Virus record (IMG/VR): IMGVR_UViG_3300028423_000684 | Location: 1 to 28,662 of that record | Source: a virus | Reading direction: 5' to 3' (one strand) | Length of the DNA stretch: 28,662 nt | Part shown: positions 14,074 through 23,531 of the stretch, one piece after another | How the letters are laid out: every line of letters begins with the position of its first letter | Position numbering within the stretch: position 1 is the first letter of the stretch | Translations under genes and position numbers: made by a program | Notes under the pieces: generated by a model | The model's input: the letters and a program-made list of their open reading frames with translations, nothing else | What the model was told of the DNA's origin: nothing | The model's database searches: none

Positions 14074-16818
14074 ATGGTCCAAATCCGCAAGATCACGCGC
14101 GGCAACCCGCTCTCGAACACCCGCCGCTATGAGCCGCAGGGCGGCACCGCTTTCCGGGCGCTGGGGATGCTCGCGCAGGACGCCTACGACAACTTCCTTG
14201 AGCCCATGGCGATCGAGGAAATGCAGCAGCGGGCCGACGAGGACTGGACCGGCTATGCCCGCGACGTGATGGCAAACAACCGGGTGCCGGGCCCGCAGCG
14301 CGGCCAGCCTCGGCGTCGAAGCGGCGACACCACGGCACTCGCCATGCCCCCGGACGTGACCACATCATCGCTGGACGGGATCGACTTCGGCGCCATCGAG
14401 TCGGAAGAAAACCTTCCGATGGGCTACCTCGGGCGAACGCTGCAACTGGAATCCGGCGGCGACCCCAACGCTCAGAACCCCAACAGCTCTGCCGGTGGTC
14501 CCTTCCAGTTCATCGACAGCACGGCAGAGGCTTACGGTCTTGAGGACCGGTTCGACCCCGGCCAATCGACGGATGCCACGGTGCGTCTTGCCAAGGACAA
14601 TCAGCGCGCGCTTCGCAATGCCCTTGGGCGCGACCCGACTGGTGCAGAGCTTTACCTGGCTCACCAACAGGGCGCAGGCGGCGCGATTGATCTTCTGACT
14701 GCGGAGGGGCCGCGCCTCGCCAGTGGAGTCGTCGGAGACGATGCGGTGCGCTTCAACGGCGGCAACCCGAACACGACCACGGCGCGCGAGTTCGCCAACA
14801 TCTGGATCAATAAGTTCAACGGCGGCCCCATGCCGGGCGAGGCGGTCGCAGACGACACCATGGACGCCCTGTTCCCGGACCAGCAGCCCGGTCAGACCGT
14901 CATCAGCAGCCGAGGCGGTGGCGTCACCGTGCGGACCTCTGAGGGGCGCCTTGAGCCTCGCCTGTTCTCGCCCGGCTCGGGGCCGATCCTGCAAGCCTAC
15001 AACGCCGCTGCATCGGTCGCGGCACTGTCGGAAGTCTCGATGCAGGCGCAGGCTGACCTTCTGAACCTGTCGCAGCAATACAAGACCGACCCGCAGGGTT
15101 TCCAGCAGGCCGCCGAGGGATACATCGAGTCCATCGTGGAGAGCTTCGACCCGCAGATGAAGCGGGACGTGCGCGGCGCGTTGACCGAGGAAGTGTCGCG
15201 GCGCAGCCTGGGCATTCTTGACGAGCAGCACCGCGACATCCAGCGCCGGGCCGACAATTCCTCGCGCGCCCTTGTCGAGCGCCTGTCCCAAGACCACGCC
15301 GACGCGATTGCCTCCGGGGATCAGGGCGAAATCGAGCGGACCCGCGCCGAGCTTGATGACGTTCTCTTTGCCCGCGAAAACCTGCCCGGCGTGTCATGGA
15401 CCCCCGCGCAGTCGGAAAACGTCTTCATCGAGGCGCAGCGGCAGGCAGAGCGCGTGCAGACATCCCGGCAGGCTGATCTGGAAAAGGAATGGAAGGGCGA
15501 GCTGAACCTGATCCTCAAGGCCCGCAAGGAAGGCTTGACCGGGGCAAACGAGGCGATCCTGCAAAACCCCGAGGTATGGGCTGCACACCCGGACCTGGCG
15601 CGCGAGGCGCAGGCCATGGTGCTGTTCCAGAACGAGGTGCCTTCCTTCCAGCAGATGACGCCGGCGCAGATGGATGCCGCTATTGCCGACATGGAGGAAA
15701 ACCCGGTCTCGGAGGAATACCAGATCGACATCCTCGATGCGGCGCGGGGTATTCGGGACAATCAGGCGCGCGGCTTCGAGGAAGACCCCATCGCGCGGGC
15801 AGGCGCCGTCCTGCAAGACCCGCCGCCCGCGATTGATGGCATTGACCCGGCGAACCCGCAGGGCTTCATTGACCAGTTGAACGCCCGGGCGGAATATGCC
15901 GAGGGCCTTGTCGAGAAGGGCTATATCGACGCGCCGGTTTACCTTTCGAAAGAGGAATCGGAGACCTTCTCGCAGATGTTCTCGAAGGAAATGCCCGACG
16001 AGGTGCGCGGGCTGGCGGCGCGGGCGATTGTCGAGGGCTTCGGAGAGAGCGCCGTTGATGTTTTCGATGAAATGGACGTGCCGAGCGAAATCGCGCTGGC
16101 GGGCAAGCTGACGGCCGCAGGCGGGCCGCAAGAGACCATGCAGACCGTCCTTCGCGGGCAGCGGATGCTGGACGAGGGACTGGTCAGCGTTCCGGCCAGC
16201 ATGGGGCGCCTTGATCGCTTCCCCACGGATTTTCAGGATGCCCTGTCCGACCTTCCCGTTGCCGAGGAGCAGAACTTCGCGCAAATCCGCGACCTGGCGC
16301 GCAACATCTACGCCGGGACCGTGGCCGGGCAAGACCTGACCGACGAGCAGAAAAGCGAAGCCATGGAGGCGTCGATCCAGTTGGCGCTTGGGCAGGGGAA
16401 AGACAGTCGGGGGCGCAAGACAGGCGGCATTCAGGACATCAACGACACCGCCACATGGCTCCCCATCGGCGTATCGGGCGAGCGGGTGAATGCCAGCCTG
16501 CAAACGCTCGCGCAGAATATGCCGATCGACATGCCTTTGGTGGAGGGGATGATGGCGCCTGGCGCGGCGGCTGAGAAGAACGGCGAAATGTGGCGGCGCG
16601 TCAGCCCAGAAGGCAAGCCCGAGTCCCTGCCCTATGTGGGTGGCGAGCCCTTGCGCGCCCGTGATCTGCGCAACGGCAACGTCCGCTTGGTGCCCGACGA
16701 CAGCGGCAACTACCGGATGGAATACGTCGCCGGTCAGTCTCCGATCGACGTGGCGCGCGAGGACGGCTCAATCTTCCTCATCGACATGGACCGGCTTTTG
16801 GAGGCCACGCTGCCGTGA
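14074..16818 (+). CDS. Large internal virion protein with lytic transglycosylase domain
   Basis: A 914-residue protein. Residues about 115-250 are an SLT-type lytic transglycosylase: catalytic Glu126 in LQLESGGDPNA, the GPFQFIDST block at 142-150 and YLAHQQGAGGA at 194-204. Such domains in internal virion proteins (T7 gp16-like) open the peptidoglycan locally during DNA entry. The remaining 650 residues are mainly helical and hydrophilic with no catalytic motif I recognise, ending in a short mixed alpha/beta region. No signal peptide is present, as expected for a protein packed in the virion. It is followed by two more giant internal proteins with overlapping start and stop codons. Confidence 0.85.
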   Translation: MVQIRKITRGNPLSNTRRYEPQGGTAFRALGMLAQDAYDNFLEPMAIEEMQQRADEDWTGYARDVMANNRVPGPQRGQPRRRSGDTTALAMPPDVTTSSLDGIDFGAIESEENLPMGYLGRTLQLESGGDPNAQNPNSSAGGPFQFIDSTAEAYGLEDRFDPGQSTDATVRLAKDNQRALRNALGRDPTGAELYLAHQQGAGGAIDLLTAEGPRLASGVVGDDAVRFNGGNPNTTTAREFANIWINKFNGGPMPGEAVADDTMDALFPDQQPGQTVISSRGGGVTVRTSEGRLEPRLFSPGSGPILQAYNAAASVAALSEVSMQAQADLLNLSQQYKTDPQGFQQAAEGYIESIVESFDPQMKRDVRGALTEEVSRRSLGILDEQHRDIQRRADNSSRALVERLSQDHADAIASGDQGEIERTRAELDDVLFARENLPGVSWTPAQSENVFIEAQRQAERVQTSRQADLEKEWKGELNLILKARKEGLTGANEAILQNPEVWAAHPDLAREAQAMVLFQNEVPSFQQMTPAQMDAAIADMEENPVSEEYQIDILDAARGIRDNQARGFEEDPIARAGAVLQDPPPAIDGIDPANPQGFIDQLNARAEYAEGLVEKGYIDAPVYLSKEESETFSQMFSKEMPDEVRGLAARAIVEGFGESAVDVFDEMDVPSEIALAGKLTAAGGPQETMQTVLRGQRMLDEGLVSVPASMGRLDRFPTDFQDALSDLPVAEEQNFAQIRDLARNIYAGTVAGQDLTDEQKSEAMEASIQLALGQGKDSRGRKTGGIQDINDTATWLPIGVSGERVNASLQTLAQNMPIDMPLVEGMMAPGAAAEKNGEMWRRVSPEGKPESLPYVGGEPLRARDLRNGNVRLVPDDSGNYRMEYVAGQSPIDVAREDGSIFLIDMDRLLEATLP

Positions 16819-19082
16819 CATACCTCTTGCCCTCGAAGAACCCGGCGGGTGATCGCCCGGCCCGCGGTGCGGATACGCCGATCGCGGACAACTGGCTGGA
16901 AGGCATCGGCGCGGCGTCCAGGCGCGCAATGCTGGACAAGATGGCGAACAACCGGGACTTCGCTGAAATGTCTCGGATGGAGGAAGAACTCGCCCTGCGC
17001 GCCTTGCAGAACGGCTCCGACGAGGTGCGCCGCGCCATGCGTGAGCCCTTCGAGGAAACCTCGCGCGTGACGGAAATCACCGACGAGGAGATCGCTAACT
17101 CGTTTTCGCGTGGTCGCGGCAATGAAACGGCCGACAACGCCGAAATCATGGACATGATATACGCCGATGCCCAAGAGAACCCGCAGGCTTACGAGGGCCT
17201 GCCGTCCAGCCGCGAAGAACTCGAAGGCCGGGTGCAGGACATGCTCCAAGAGGAGTATCGAGACCTTCTCGCGATCGAGCAGACCGTGCCCGAGGAGCGG
17301 CGGTTCCTGACCAGCCTGATCGGCGGCTTCTATGGAGAATTCAGGGACCTGCGAAACCTTCCATGGATGGCTTTCGGAGGTGGTGGCGGTGTTCTTCGCA
17401 CGATGGGGCGCGAGGCGGCGCTGAACGTGGCGGCCGAGACGACGCAACTGCCGTCCCGGTTTCGGTCTACCGAGTTGCTGGAAACGCCCGATCCGAACGT
17501 CGCTTCGGAACTGGCCTTGGCGGGTGTTTTCGGCGGTGCGTTCGGCGGGATTGCGGCCGGGGGCGCCAAGGCGGCGGATTTCCTGCGCACGCGCAACACA
17601 ACGCCGCGGGTCACGGGCGACCCGATCACCGACCAACAGCTTGCCGGCACGGCAGAGGAAGCGGTTGTCACGGGCGAAGACCCATTGGCGGCCGTGCAGC
17701 GCGACATGGAGGCGATGCCGCAGCAGCAGACGCCGCCGCCGGGGCGCGATCCGCTGATCCTGCGCCCGGAGGAACGGCGCACGCCTGTTGATCCCGAAAT
17801 AGACGCGCAGATTGCCGACCTACAGGCCGAAGTGGACCGGATGCGGGCCGAAGTGGACTACCGGCAGGCCAATCCCCTGATTGACCGGCTGCGGCGCGGC
17901 GACGTGGACCCTCAGAGCGGACGCCGGATGCCAAGTGGCTTGCAGGTCCACCCCGAGGGATCGGCGGCTGACGCGCTGCGGGCGGCCGACATCAATGCAC
18001 GCTCTTTTCCGGGGCTGTTCTCGCGGAAGGGCCGAAAGGAATACGACAACCTCGTGGCGTCGGAGTGGAAAGAAATGTTCCCGGGGATCATCGACGCCAC
18101 CGGCACCCGCTACGGCGACGACTACCTTGACGTGGAGGGGTTTCTGGACGTTGTGGTTCGATCCGCCAAGGGCGACTACGGCTGGCTTCGCTCCCGGGCC
18201 GAAGTGGACGAATTGCAGGCCCGTGTGGCCGATTTGGAAGCCGCGCGGGACCGAGGGTCATTTGAAGGCCCTCTTGCCGATTACGCCAGCGGACAGCGCG
18301 CGGATGACGGTCTCTACATCGACCGGTTTTCCGACGAATGGGAATTTCTCACCGGCGAGGAGCGACTTGGCTACATTGACGCCGCGGTGCGCGGGCAAAT
18401 CGACCGGAACTGGCCCGGCGCCCGGATCACGGATCGGGAAATCTCAGAAATCACGCTGGAACTCGACAATCGTGGCGGCGATGCAGATTTTCTGATAGAA
18501 CGGGTGCTTGAGCGCGAACTGGAATTTGCCGAACTTCCACCATCGAAGGCGCAGGAATATGACGACATCCCCTGGGACGAGACAGGACCGGTTCCGCAAG
18601 ATGCAGCGCCGGGCCGAGGCGGTGCTGAACGACCCGGACAAGACGGCGGCGCAGAAGGCGGCGGCGCAGCGGGTCAAGGACGCAATGTCGAGCAAACTGG
18701 CGCAGGCGAACAAGCCCTCATCGACGGCGTAGAGCCGGTATCCCCGACAGACCAGGCCATGGCGCAGCGCAATGCCGAGGCGCGCCGGCGGGCGGACAAT
18801 GCCCCGCCGATGGACACGGGCCTGTTCGACCTCGGCCAGCGCGACCAGATGGATTGGCTCGACAACCCTGCCAGCGCCAAGGCCGACCCGGTGATGTCGC
18901 AGCAGGTCGAGACCATCCGGGGCGAACTGGAAGCCGACCCCGAACTTGCCGCCCGCAAGGTCGCCATCCAAGACGCGGACGGCAATGTGCGCACCGTCAG
19001 CCTTGCGGATTGGAGCGGCGATCTGGATCAGTGGGAACGGGCGATAGCGCGACTTGATCTTTGCGGGAAAGGACCGTCATGA
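16815..19082 (+). CDS. Internal virion protein 2 (large, polyvalent-like)
   Basis: A 755-residue protein starting with GTG at 16815, overlapping the previous stop (GTGA), with GGAGG ten bases upstream. It has a helical N-terminus, a Gly/Ala-rich hydrophobic patch (about 232-256, ALAGVFGGAFGGIAAGGAKA), coiled-coil segments (about 330-355 and 463-480), and a Gly/Pro-rich linker (about 596-630). The C-terminal domain ends SLADWSGDLDQWERAIARL. This layout is typical of internal or ejected proteins in alphaproteobacterial podophages. The linker is encoded by DNA whose other frame has far better codon use (see 18559-18732). I find no enzymatic motif. Confidence 0.78.
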   Translation: MTYLLPSKNPAGDRPARGADTPIADNWLEGIGAASRRAMLDKMANNRDFAEMSRMEEELALRALQNGSDEVRRAMREPFEETSRVTEITDEEIANSFSRGRGNETADNAEIMDMIYADAQENPQAYEGLPSSREELEGRVQDMLQEEYRDLLAIEQTVPEERRFLTSLIGGFYGEFRDLRNLPWMAFGGGGGVLRTMGREAALNVAAETTQLPSRFRSTELLETPDPNVASELALAGVFGGAFGGIAAGGAKAADFLRTRNTTPRVTGDPITDQQLAGTAEEAVVTGEDPLAAVQRDMEAMPQQQTPPPGRDPLILRPEERRTPVDPEIDAQIADLQAEVDRMRAEVDYRQANPLIDRLRRGDVDPQSGRRMPSGLQVHPEGSAADALRAADINARSFPGLFSRKGRKEYDNLVASEWKEMFPGIIDATGTRYGDDYLDVEGFLDVVVRSAKGDYGWLRSRAEVDELQARVADLEAARDRGSFEGPLADYASGQRADDGLYIDRFSDEWEFLTGEERLGYIDAAVRGQIDRNWPGARITDREISEITLELDNRGGDADFLIERVLERELEFAELPPSKAQEYDDIPWDETGPVPQDAAPGRGGAERPGQDGGAEGGGAAGQGRNVEQTGAGEQALIDGVEPVSPTDQAMAQRNAEARRRADNAPPMDTGLFDLGQRDQMDWLDNPASAKADPVMSQQVETIRGELEADPELAARKVAIQDADGNVRTVSLADWSGDLDQWERAIARLDLCGKGPS
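18559..18732 (+). CDS. Candidate gene nested in the internal virion protein gene
   Basis: A 57-residue frame in the +1 frame relative to its host gene. It starts at an ATG with AAGG nine bases upstream. The product is a basic helix-rich protein (RFRKMQRRAEAVLNDPDKTA, then AAQRVKDAMSSKL). By my hand count, 40 of the 43 codons from 18601 to 18729 end in G or C in this frame against 22 of 43 in the host frame, where the same DNA reads as a Gly-rich linker. That is the normal signature of real coding in this high-GC genome. It could be an overlapping gene or reached by frameshifting; function unknown. Confidence 0.4.
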   Translation: MTTSPGTRQDRFRKMQRRAEAVLNDPDKTAAQKAAAQRVKDAMSSKLAQANKPSSTA

Positions 19083-21643
19083 CCTTCTTCGATTGTGTTT
19101 CCGACGCCCTGGATGAAGGCTCGATCGACAAGAGTCGGGCCGAACGCGCGCAGGAGTATTGGCGGACGTTCCGCGACCGGCATGTGCGCAACGGGCACTC
19201 CGAGGAAATGGCCGATGCCTTGGCGGGCGAGGACGTGAAGGCCGCGTTCCGCAAGGAATTTGGCAAGGAACGTCAGGCATTCATTCAGACCCGGATCGCT
19301 ATGCGGAACTCCGAGGCGCTGGTCGAGAACGCCGTTGATCTGGTGGGGCTTCCGACCGACCGGGTGGAGTTTCGGCCCAACTCCAGGAACCGTGTCAGCC
19401 CTATCGCGCAACAGGCGGATGGCCTCTATCAGCGCGTGAAGGGCCGGATGAACGACCTGGCCGAATACTACGGCCCCAAGCAGTTGACCGGGAAAAGCAA
19501 AGACCCCGCCGGCGTGGATCAGGTGGCAAAGGAAATGATGGGCCAGCCCACCGGCAATCCCCGTGCGGCCATGGTGGCGCGCGTCGTGTCCGAGACCATC
19601 GAAGACCTTCGGCGCATGGCAAACGAGGCCGGGGCGAACATCGGCAAGATCGACAACTACATGCCAACGCGGCACGACCGCATGGCCGTTGCCAAGGCGG
19701 GGTTTGACCAGTGGTTCGAGACCATCGCGCCGAAACTGGACTGGCACCGCATCGAGGATTTCCTGACCGGCCGGCCCATGGCGCCGGAAGGGGGCGAGCC
19801 GCCGATCGAGACGCAGCGGGAATTCCTGCGCGAGATTTTCAACAACATGGCCTTCGGCAAGGACTCGGACAAACCGCAGTATGCCCGGATTTCGGGCGAG
19901 AACATCGTCAAGGCCATGAGCCATGAGCGCGTCCTGCAATTCAAGAGCGCCGAGGACTGGATCGAATACAACACGGCATTCGGCACCGGCGACGTGTTTT
20001 CCGCGATCATGGACCATACCCGTTCCATGTCGGAGGACATCGTGACCCTGCGCGAGCTCGGGCAATCCTGGCGCCTGGGGCTGGACTACGAGCGCCAGGT
20101 CGCGGTCAAGAAGGCGCGCGACATGGGCGACGAGAAACTGGCCGGGAAGGTGGAAGCCGCCTACGACAATGCCGAGATCATGCTTGCCATCCGGCGGGGC
20201 GGCGCGGCGCCAAAAAGCTGGCGGCAGGCCAACCGGGCATCGTGGTATTCATCGGCTCGCTCGTGGATCACAGCCTCGCTGCTGGAAAGAGCGGTCATTC
20301 CCTCGATCAGCGACCTCAATTCGAACCGGCTTGCAGCGCAGACCTTCGGCGCCAATCCCCTGGCTCCGTTCGCTCAGGCGATGAAGTTCATGTTCGACTC
20401 TGCTTCTCGGCAGGACTTGCAGCGCATGGGTCGGGCGCTGGACCATATGTTTCAGACCAACAGCGTTGCAGCACGGTTCAACGCAGAGGCGCCGCCGCAC
20501 GGGTTCGTGAACAACGTGACCAACTCCGTCTTTCGCTACACCGGCCTGAGCGGGCTGACGGATCACGGCCGCAACGCCATCAAGCACGTCTGGCACGGGC
20601 GCATGGCGGACTTTCAGGGGCAGTCCCTCAAGGATGTGGACCCCGGGTTTCGGGAATTGCTCGTGCGCCGCGGCATCACCGAGGAAGATTGGGCCGAATT
20701 CAGCAAGCCGGGCGTCGAGTGGCGCGACGAAAGCGGCGCTCCGTATCTGGATGCGGTCTATTGGCGCGAAAAGACCGACCTCGACCCCAGCCGGGCGGAC
20801 GACATCTTCCTAAAGTTCGAGGGGCTGTCCGAGGAATTCAGCGAAATGGGCGTCCCGTCGCAGAGTCTCTTTGCCCAGGCGCAGACGCTTGGTCGGATTG
20901 GGCTTGACCGCCCCAAGGGGGACTTCGGCTACGAATTCGCCAAGTCCGTGGGCATGTTCAAGTCCTTCCTCAGCGCCTTCACGGTCAACCAGTATCGCGC
21001 GATCATGGGAACGGAAAGCTGGCGCATGTTCGGGTTTCTGCCAGAGGCCAAGGGCCGGGCAGCGCGAGTGGCGCGGTTTGCGGACTCCTTGACGTTCTAC
21101 ACGCTGCTGGGCGGTCTGGCGTTGCAGATCACCAACGTCAACAACGGGCAAGACCCGGAGGATATGTCCGATCCCGACTTCTGGTGGCGGGCCACACTCA
21201 AGGGCGGCGGACTCGGGTTCTTCGGGGACCTGCTGAATATCTCGGGCGGGAAAGACATACCAGGCGCGATCGGCAGTTTTGTCGTCGGTCCTGTGGGCGA
21301 TCTTGCGGTGGATATGGGGCAACTGACCATCGGCAACGGCGCGGAGCTTCTCGCCAACGCATATCGCCTGACGAACGAAACCGATACCAAGCCCACGGGG
21401 CTCGGCGGCGAGGTGGTGGACTTCATAGACGACTGGACGCCCAACGATTTCCCCGTTGTCGGCACGGTGATTGACCGGCTGATGATGGACAACCTCAAGG
21501 CCATCCTTGACCCCGAGGGCGTGGACGACATCGCCGCGGCGGCGCGAAACCGGGAAAATCGCACCGGCAGCAAGTTTTGGTGGACCCCTGGCAAGGCCGC
21601 ACCGGAGCGCGCGCCGGACCTCGGGGCGGCTTTCGGGCGATAG
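19079..21643 (+). CDS. Internal virion protein 3 (large, membrane-active C-terminus)
   Basis: An 854-residue protein starting at the ATG at 19079 (AAAGGA five bases upstream, ATGA overlap with the previous gene). The N-terminal two thirds are helical and hydrophilic, with FDCVSDALDEGSIDKS at the very start and IGKIDNYMPTRHD around 195-205, a segment I associate with large podophage internal proteins. The last third is hydrophobic and Gly-rich (for example TFYTLLGGLALQI and GGLGFFGDLLNI), suggesting insertion into a membrane during ejection. It has the place and size of T7 gp15/gp16-like ejection proteins. Its stop lies one base before the third promoter-like element, with no terminator between. 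Confidence 0.8.
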   Translation: MTFFDCVSDALDEGSIDKSRAERAQEYWRTFRDRHVRNGHSEEMADALAGEDVKAAFRKEFGKERQAFIQTRIAMRNSEALVENAVDLVGLPTDRVEFRPNSRNRVSPIAQQADGLYQRVKGRMNDLAEYYGPKQLTGKSKDPAGVDQVAKEMMGQPTGNPRAAMVARVVSETIEDLRRMANEAGANIGKIDNYMPTRHDRMAVAKAGFDQWFETIAPKLDWHRIEDFLTGRPMAPEGGEPPIETQREFLREIFNNMAFGKDSDKPQYARISGENIVKAMSHERVLQFKSAEDWIEYNTAFGTGDVFSAIMDHTRSMSEDIVTLRELGQSWRLGLDYERQVAVKKARDMGDEKLAGKVEAAYDNAEIMLAIRRGGAAPKSWRQANRASWYSSARSWITASLLERAVIPSISDLNSNRLAAQTFGANPLAPFAQAMKFMFDSASRQDLQRMGRALDHMFQTNSVAARFNAEAPPHGFVNNVTNSVFRYTGLSGLTDHGRNAIKHVWHGRMADFQGQSLKDVDPGFRELLVRRGITEEDWAEFSKPGVEWRDESGAPYLDAVYWREKTDLDPSRADDIFLKFEGLSEEFSEMGVPSQSLFAQAQTLGRIGLDRPKGDFGYEFAKSVGMFKSFLSAFTVNQYRAIMGTESWRMFGFLPEAKGRAARVARFADSLTFYTLLGGLALQITNVNNGQDPEDMSDPDFWWRATLKGGGLGFFGDLLNISGGKDIPGAIGSFVVGPVGDLAVDMGQLTIGNGAELLANAYRLTNETDTKPTGLGGEVVDFIDDWTPNDFPVVGTVIDRLMMDNLKAILDPEGVDDIAAAARNRENRTGSKFWWTPGKAAPERAPDLGAAFGR

Positions 21644-21685
21644 TTGTGCATTAGGTAAGCCCATGGTGGCGCGGATATTCCCGCC
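21644..21685 (+). promoter_or_regulatory. Putative late promoter, copy C (leaderless start)
   Basis: TTGTGCATTAG (21644-21654), GCCCAT (21659-21664) and GATATTCCCGCC (21674-21685) run directly into ATGGCAACG at 21686. It shares the downstream 12-mer with copy A and the upstream 11-mer, the exact 42-base spacing and the first codons with copy B. There is no Shine-Dalgarno. It begins immediately after the stop of the previous gene. Confidence 0.65.
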
Positions 21686-23143
21686 ATGGCAACGCTTTCT
21701 GCATCAGACCCCCGCGAGAACACGGTCACGCTGGCTTCGGCCTCGGCGGGGCCGATCGAGGTAGGCTTCCGGCTGTTCAGCGAGGACATCAAGGTTTACG
21801 TCGATTACGTCGAGACCTCGGCCTACACGCTTTCCGCCTCTTTCGAGAACGGCTTTGAGGACGACGCGACGATCACCTTTGATGCGGCGCAGGACTCCGG
21901 GTCCATCATCACGATCCAGTCCGACTTCGTGCCAGAGCGAGGCACCAACTTCCTTCCGAGTGATGCGCAACTCACCGACAAGATGAATGTCGAGCTCGGC
22001 CACTTGTGGGGGTCGGTGGCTGACGACAAGCGCGACTTCGGGCGGGCGTTAAAGTTTGCTCCGGGTGATGGGGCAAATTCCGTTCTTCCCGCCCTGCAAT
22101 CATCCAGTGCGTTGATCGTGAACGCGGCGGGCGACGGTTTTGAAATGGGCCCGACAGCGGCTCAGATCGAAGGGGCCGAAGCGGCGGCGGTTGACGCAGC
22201 CAATTCCTTCGATGAATTCAGCCGCCTTTACCTTGGAACGAAGTCGAGCGATCCGGCGACAGACAATGAAGGGGACGCCCTTCAAACGGGCGCGCTCTAC
22301 TACAACGACTCCGACAACGAGATGCGGCAATACAATGGCGCCGCATGGGAAACGGCCTATGGCACGATCAGCGGCGCCGACGGGGCGCTGTTGAGTGAAA
22401 ACAACCTTTCTGACGTTGCGAACGCTGAGTCCGCTCGCGGGAATCTTGGCCTGACCATCGGGACGCATGTGCAGGGCATTGGCGATGCCATAGACGACCC
22501 CATCCTGACGGGCGATGTGTCGGGCAATGCTTTGTCGTCCACGGTGTCAGCGGTCGCGGGCATCGTCCATAACCGCATCATGACGCCGGTGCGGACGCGC
22601 GAAGCCATTGAAGCCCTTGCCGGGCAACAGAAAGTCGAGACGATCACCCTGTCAGGCGATGCGAGCGTGGACATTACGCTGCCTTCGATGTTCCGGGGCG
22701 TTCGGATCACGCTGGATAACGTGATTCCGTCTTCCGATGAAGTTTACCTGATGCTGCGCACATCGTCGGACGGCGGGTCCACTTTCGACAGTGGCGCCAG
22801 TGACTACGATCAAATCACGTCCGGTCTTGATAACATCCAAGAGGCTTCTGATAGTCGTTCGTCCCTAAGCGCAGTATACCTGACCACGTTTGAGCTCGAT
22901 GAAGCAGTTGGTTCCAGCACTTTCGAAGATGGGGTGTCCGGTGACGTTGAAGTGTTCGGACACGGCCTGTCCAGACGGACGCATGTTCGCGGCAATGTCG
23001 CCTACTACGCTGCTGATGGGAAGCTGAACCAAAACTCGGTCTGGGCTTTCCGCACGCAGCAAGCGGCGGTTGATGCTGTCCGCTTGTCGTTCGACACCGG
23101 CAACCTCGAAAGCGGCACGATCACTGTCTACGGGGTTGCCTGA
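21686..23143 (+). CDS. Tail fibre protein (T7-fibre-type N-terminus)
   Basis: A 485-residue tail fibre. Residues about 1-115 fit the T7 tail-fibre N-terminal domain that fixes the fibre to the tail: FRLFSEDIKVYVDYVETSAY, an acidic strand region, and the SDFVPERGTNFLPSDAQL block followed by DKMNVELGHLWG. The middle has repeat-like shaft sequence (NLSDVANAESARGNLGL, typical of trimeric fibres), and the C-terminus (about 310-485) is a beta-rich domain that should contact the receptor. It starts at 21686 behind its own promoter-like element, so host-range genes appear to form a separate transcription unit. Confidence 0.88.
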   Translation: MATLSASDPRENTVTLASASAGPIEVGFRLFSEDIKVYVDYVETSAYTLSASFENGFEDDATITFDAAQDSGSIITIQSDFVPERGTNFLPSDAQLTDKMNVELGHLWGSVADDKRDFGRALKFAPGDGANSVLPALQSSSALIVNAAGDGFEMGPTAAQIEGAEAAAVDAANSFDEFSRLYLGTKSSDPATDNEGDALQTGALYYNDSDNEMRQYNGAAWETAYGTISGADGALLSENNLSDVANAESARGNLGLTIGTHVQGIGDAIDDPILTGDVSGNALSSTVSAVAGIVHNRIMTPVRTREAIEALAGQQKVETITLSGDASVDITLPSMFRGVRITLDNVIPSSDEVYLMLRTSSDGGSTFDSGASDYDQITSGLDNIQEASDSRSSLSAVYLTTFELDEAVGSSTFEDGVSGDVEVFGHGLSRRTHVRGNVAYYAADGKLNQNSVWAFRTQQAAVDAVRLSFDTGNLESGTITVYGVA

Positions 23144-23197
23144 CCATGCCCTTGCTGCCGCTTGAAGCCTCCGTCCAATCAGAAAGGAACCTGACCC

Positions 23198-23530
23198 ATG
23201 GCTGAAATCGCGAACACCGGGACGCGCGACACGCTGATCTTTCCCAGCCTGTCCAACGGCGACACGACGCAATGGATGCAGATGCCTGCGGGCCAGTCCC
23301 TCGGAGCGTCCATCCAGGCGGAAGGGAGCTTTGGGTCCGGCACGGTCACTGTCGAGGTGTCCAACGACGCCACCAACGCCCACGCTTTGACGTTGGTGGA
23401 CGGCACCGCGGCGCCGACCCTTACGGCAGACGGGATCATCGAGGTTTCGACCGGGTGCCGGATGTTCCGGGCAAGCCTGTCCGGGGGTTCTGGCGGGGAC
23501 GTGACGATCACGGCTTTCGGGGCTGGCTGA
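23198..23530 (+). CDS. Small beta-rich tail-associated protein
   Basis: A 110-residue, Gly/Thr/Ser-rich protein with alternating strands and no TM or signal peptide. AAAGGA lies nine bases before the ATG. It sits between the tail fibre gene and the lectin-like appendage gene, so a structural role in the fibre complex or baseplate is likely. The segment TVTVEVSNDATNAHALTLVDG looks like one strand-turn-strand module. I cannot place it in a named family. Confidence 0.65.
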   Translation: MAEIANTGTRDTLIFPSLSNGDTTQWMQMPAGQSLGASIQAEGSFGSGTVTVEVSNDATNAHALTLVDGTAAPTLTADGIIEVSTGCRMFRASLSGGSGGDVTITAFGAG

Positions 23531-23531
23531 C

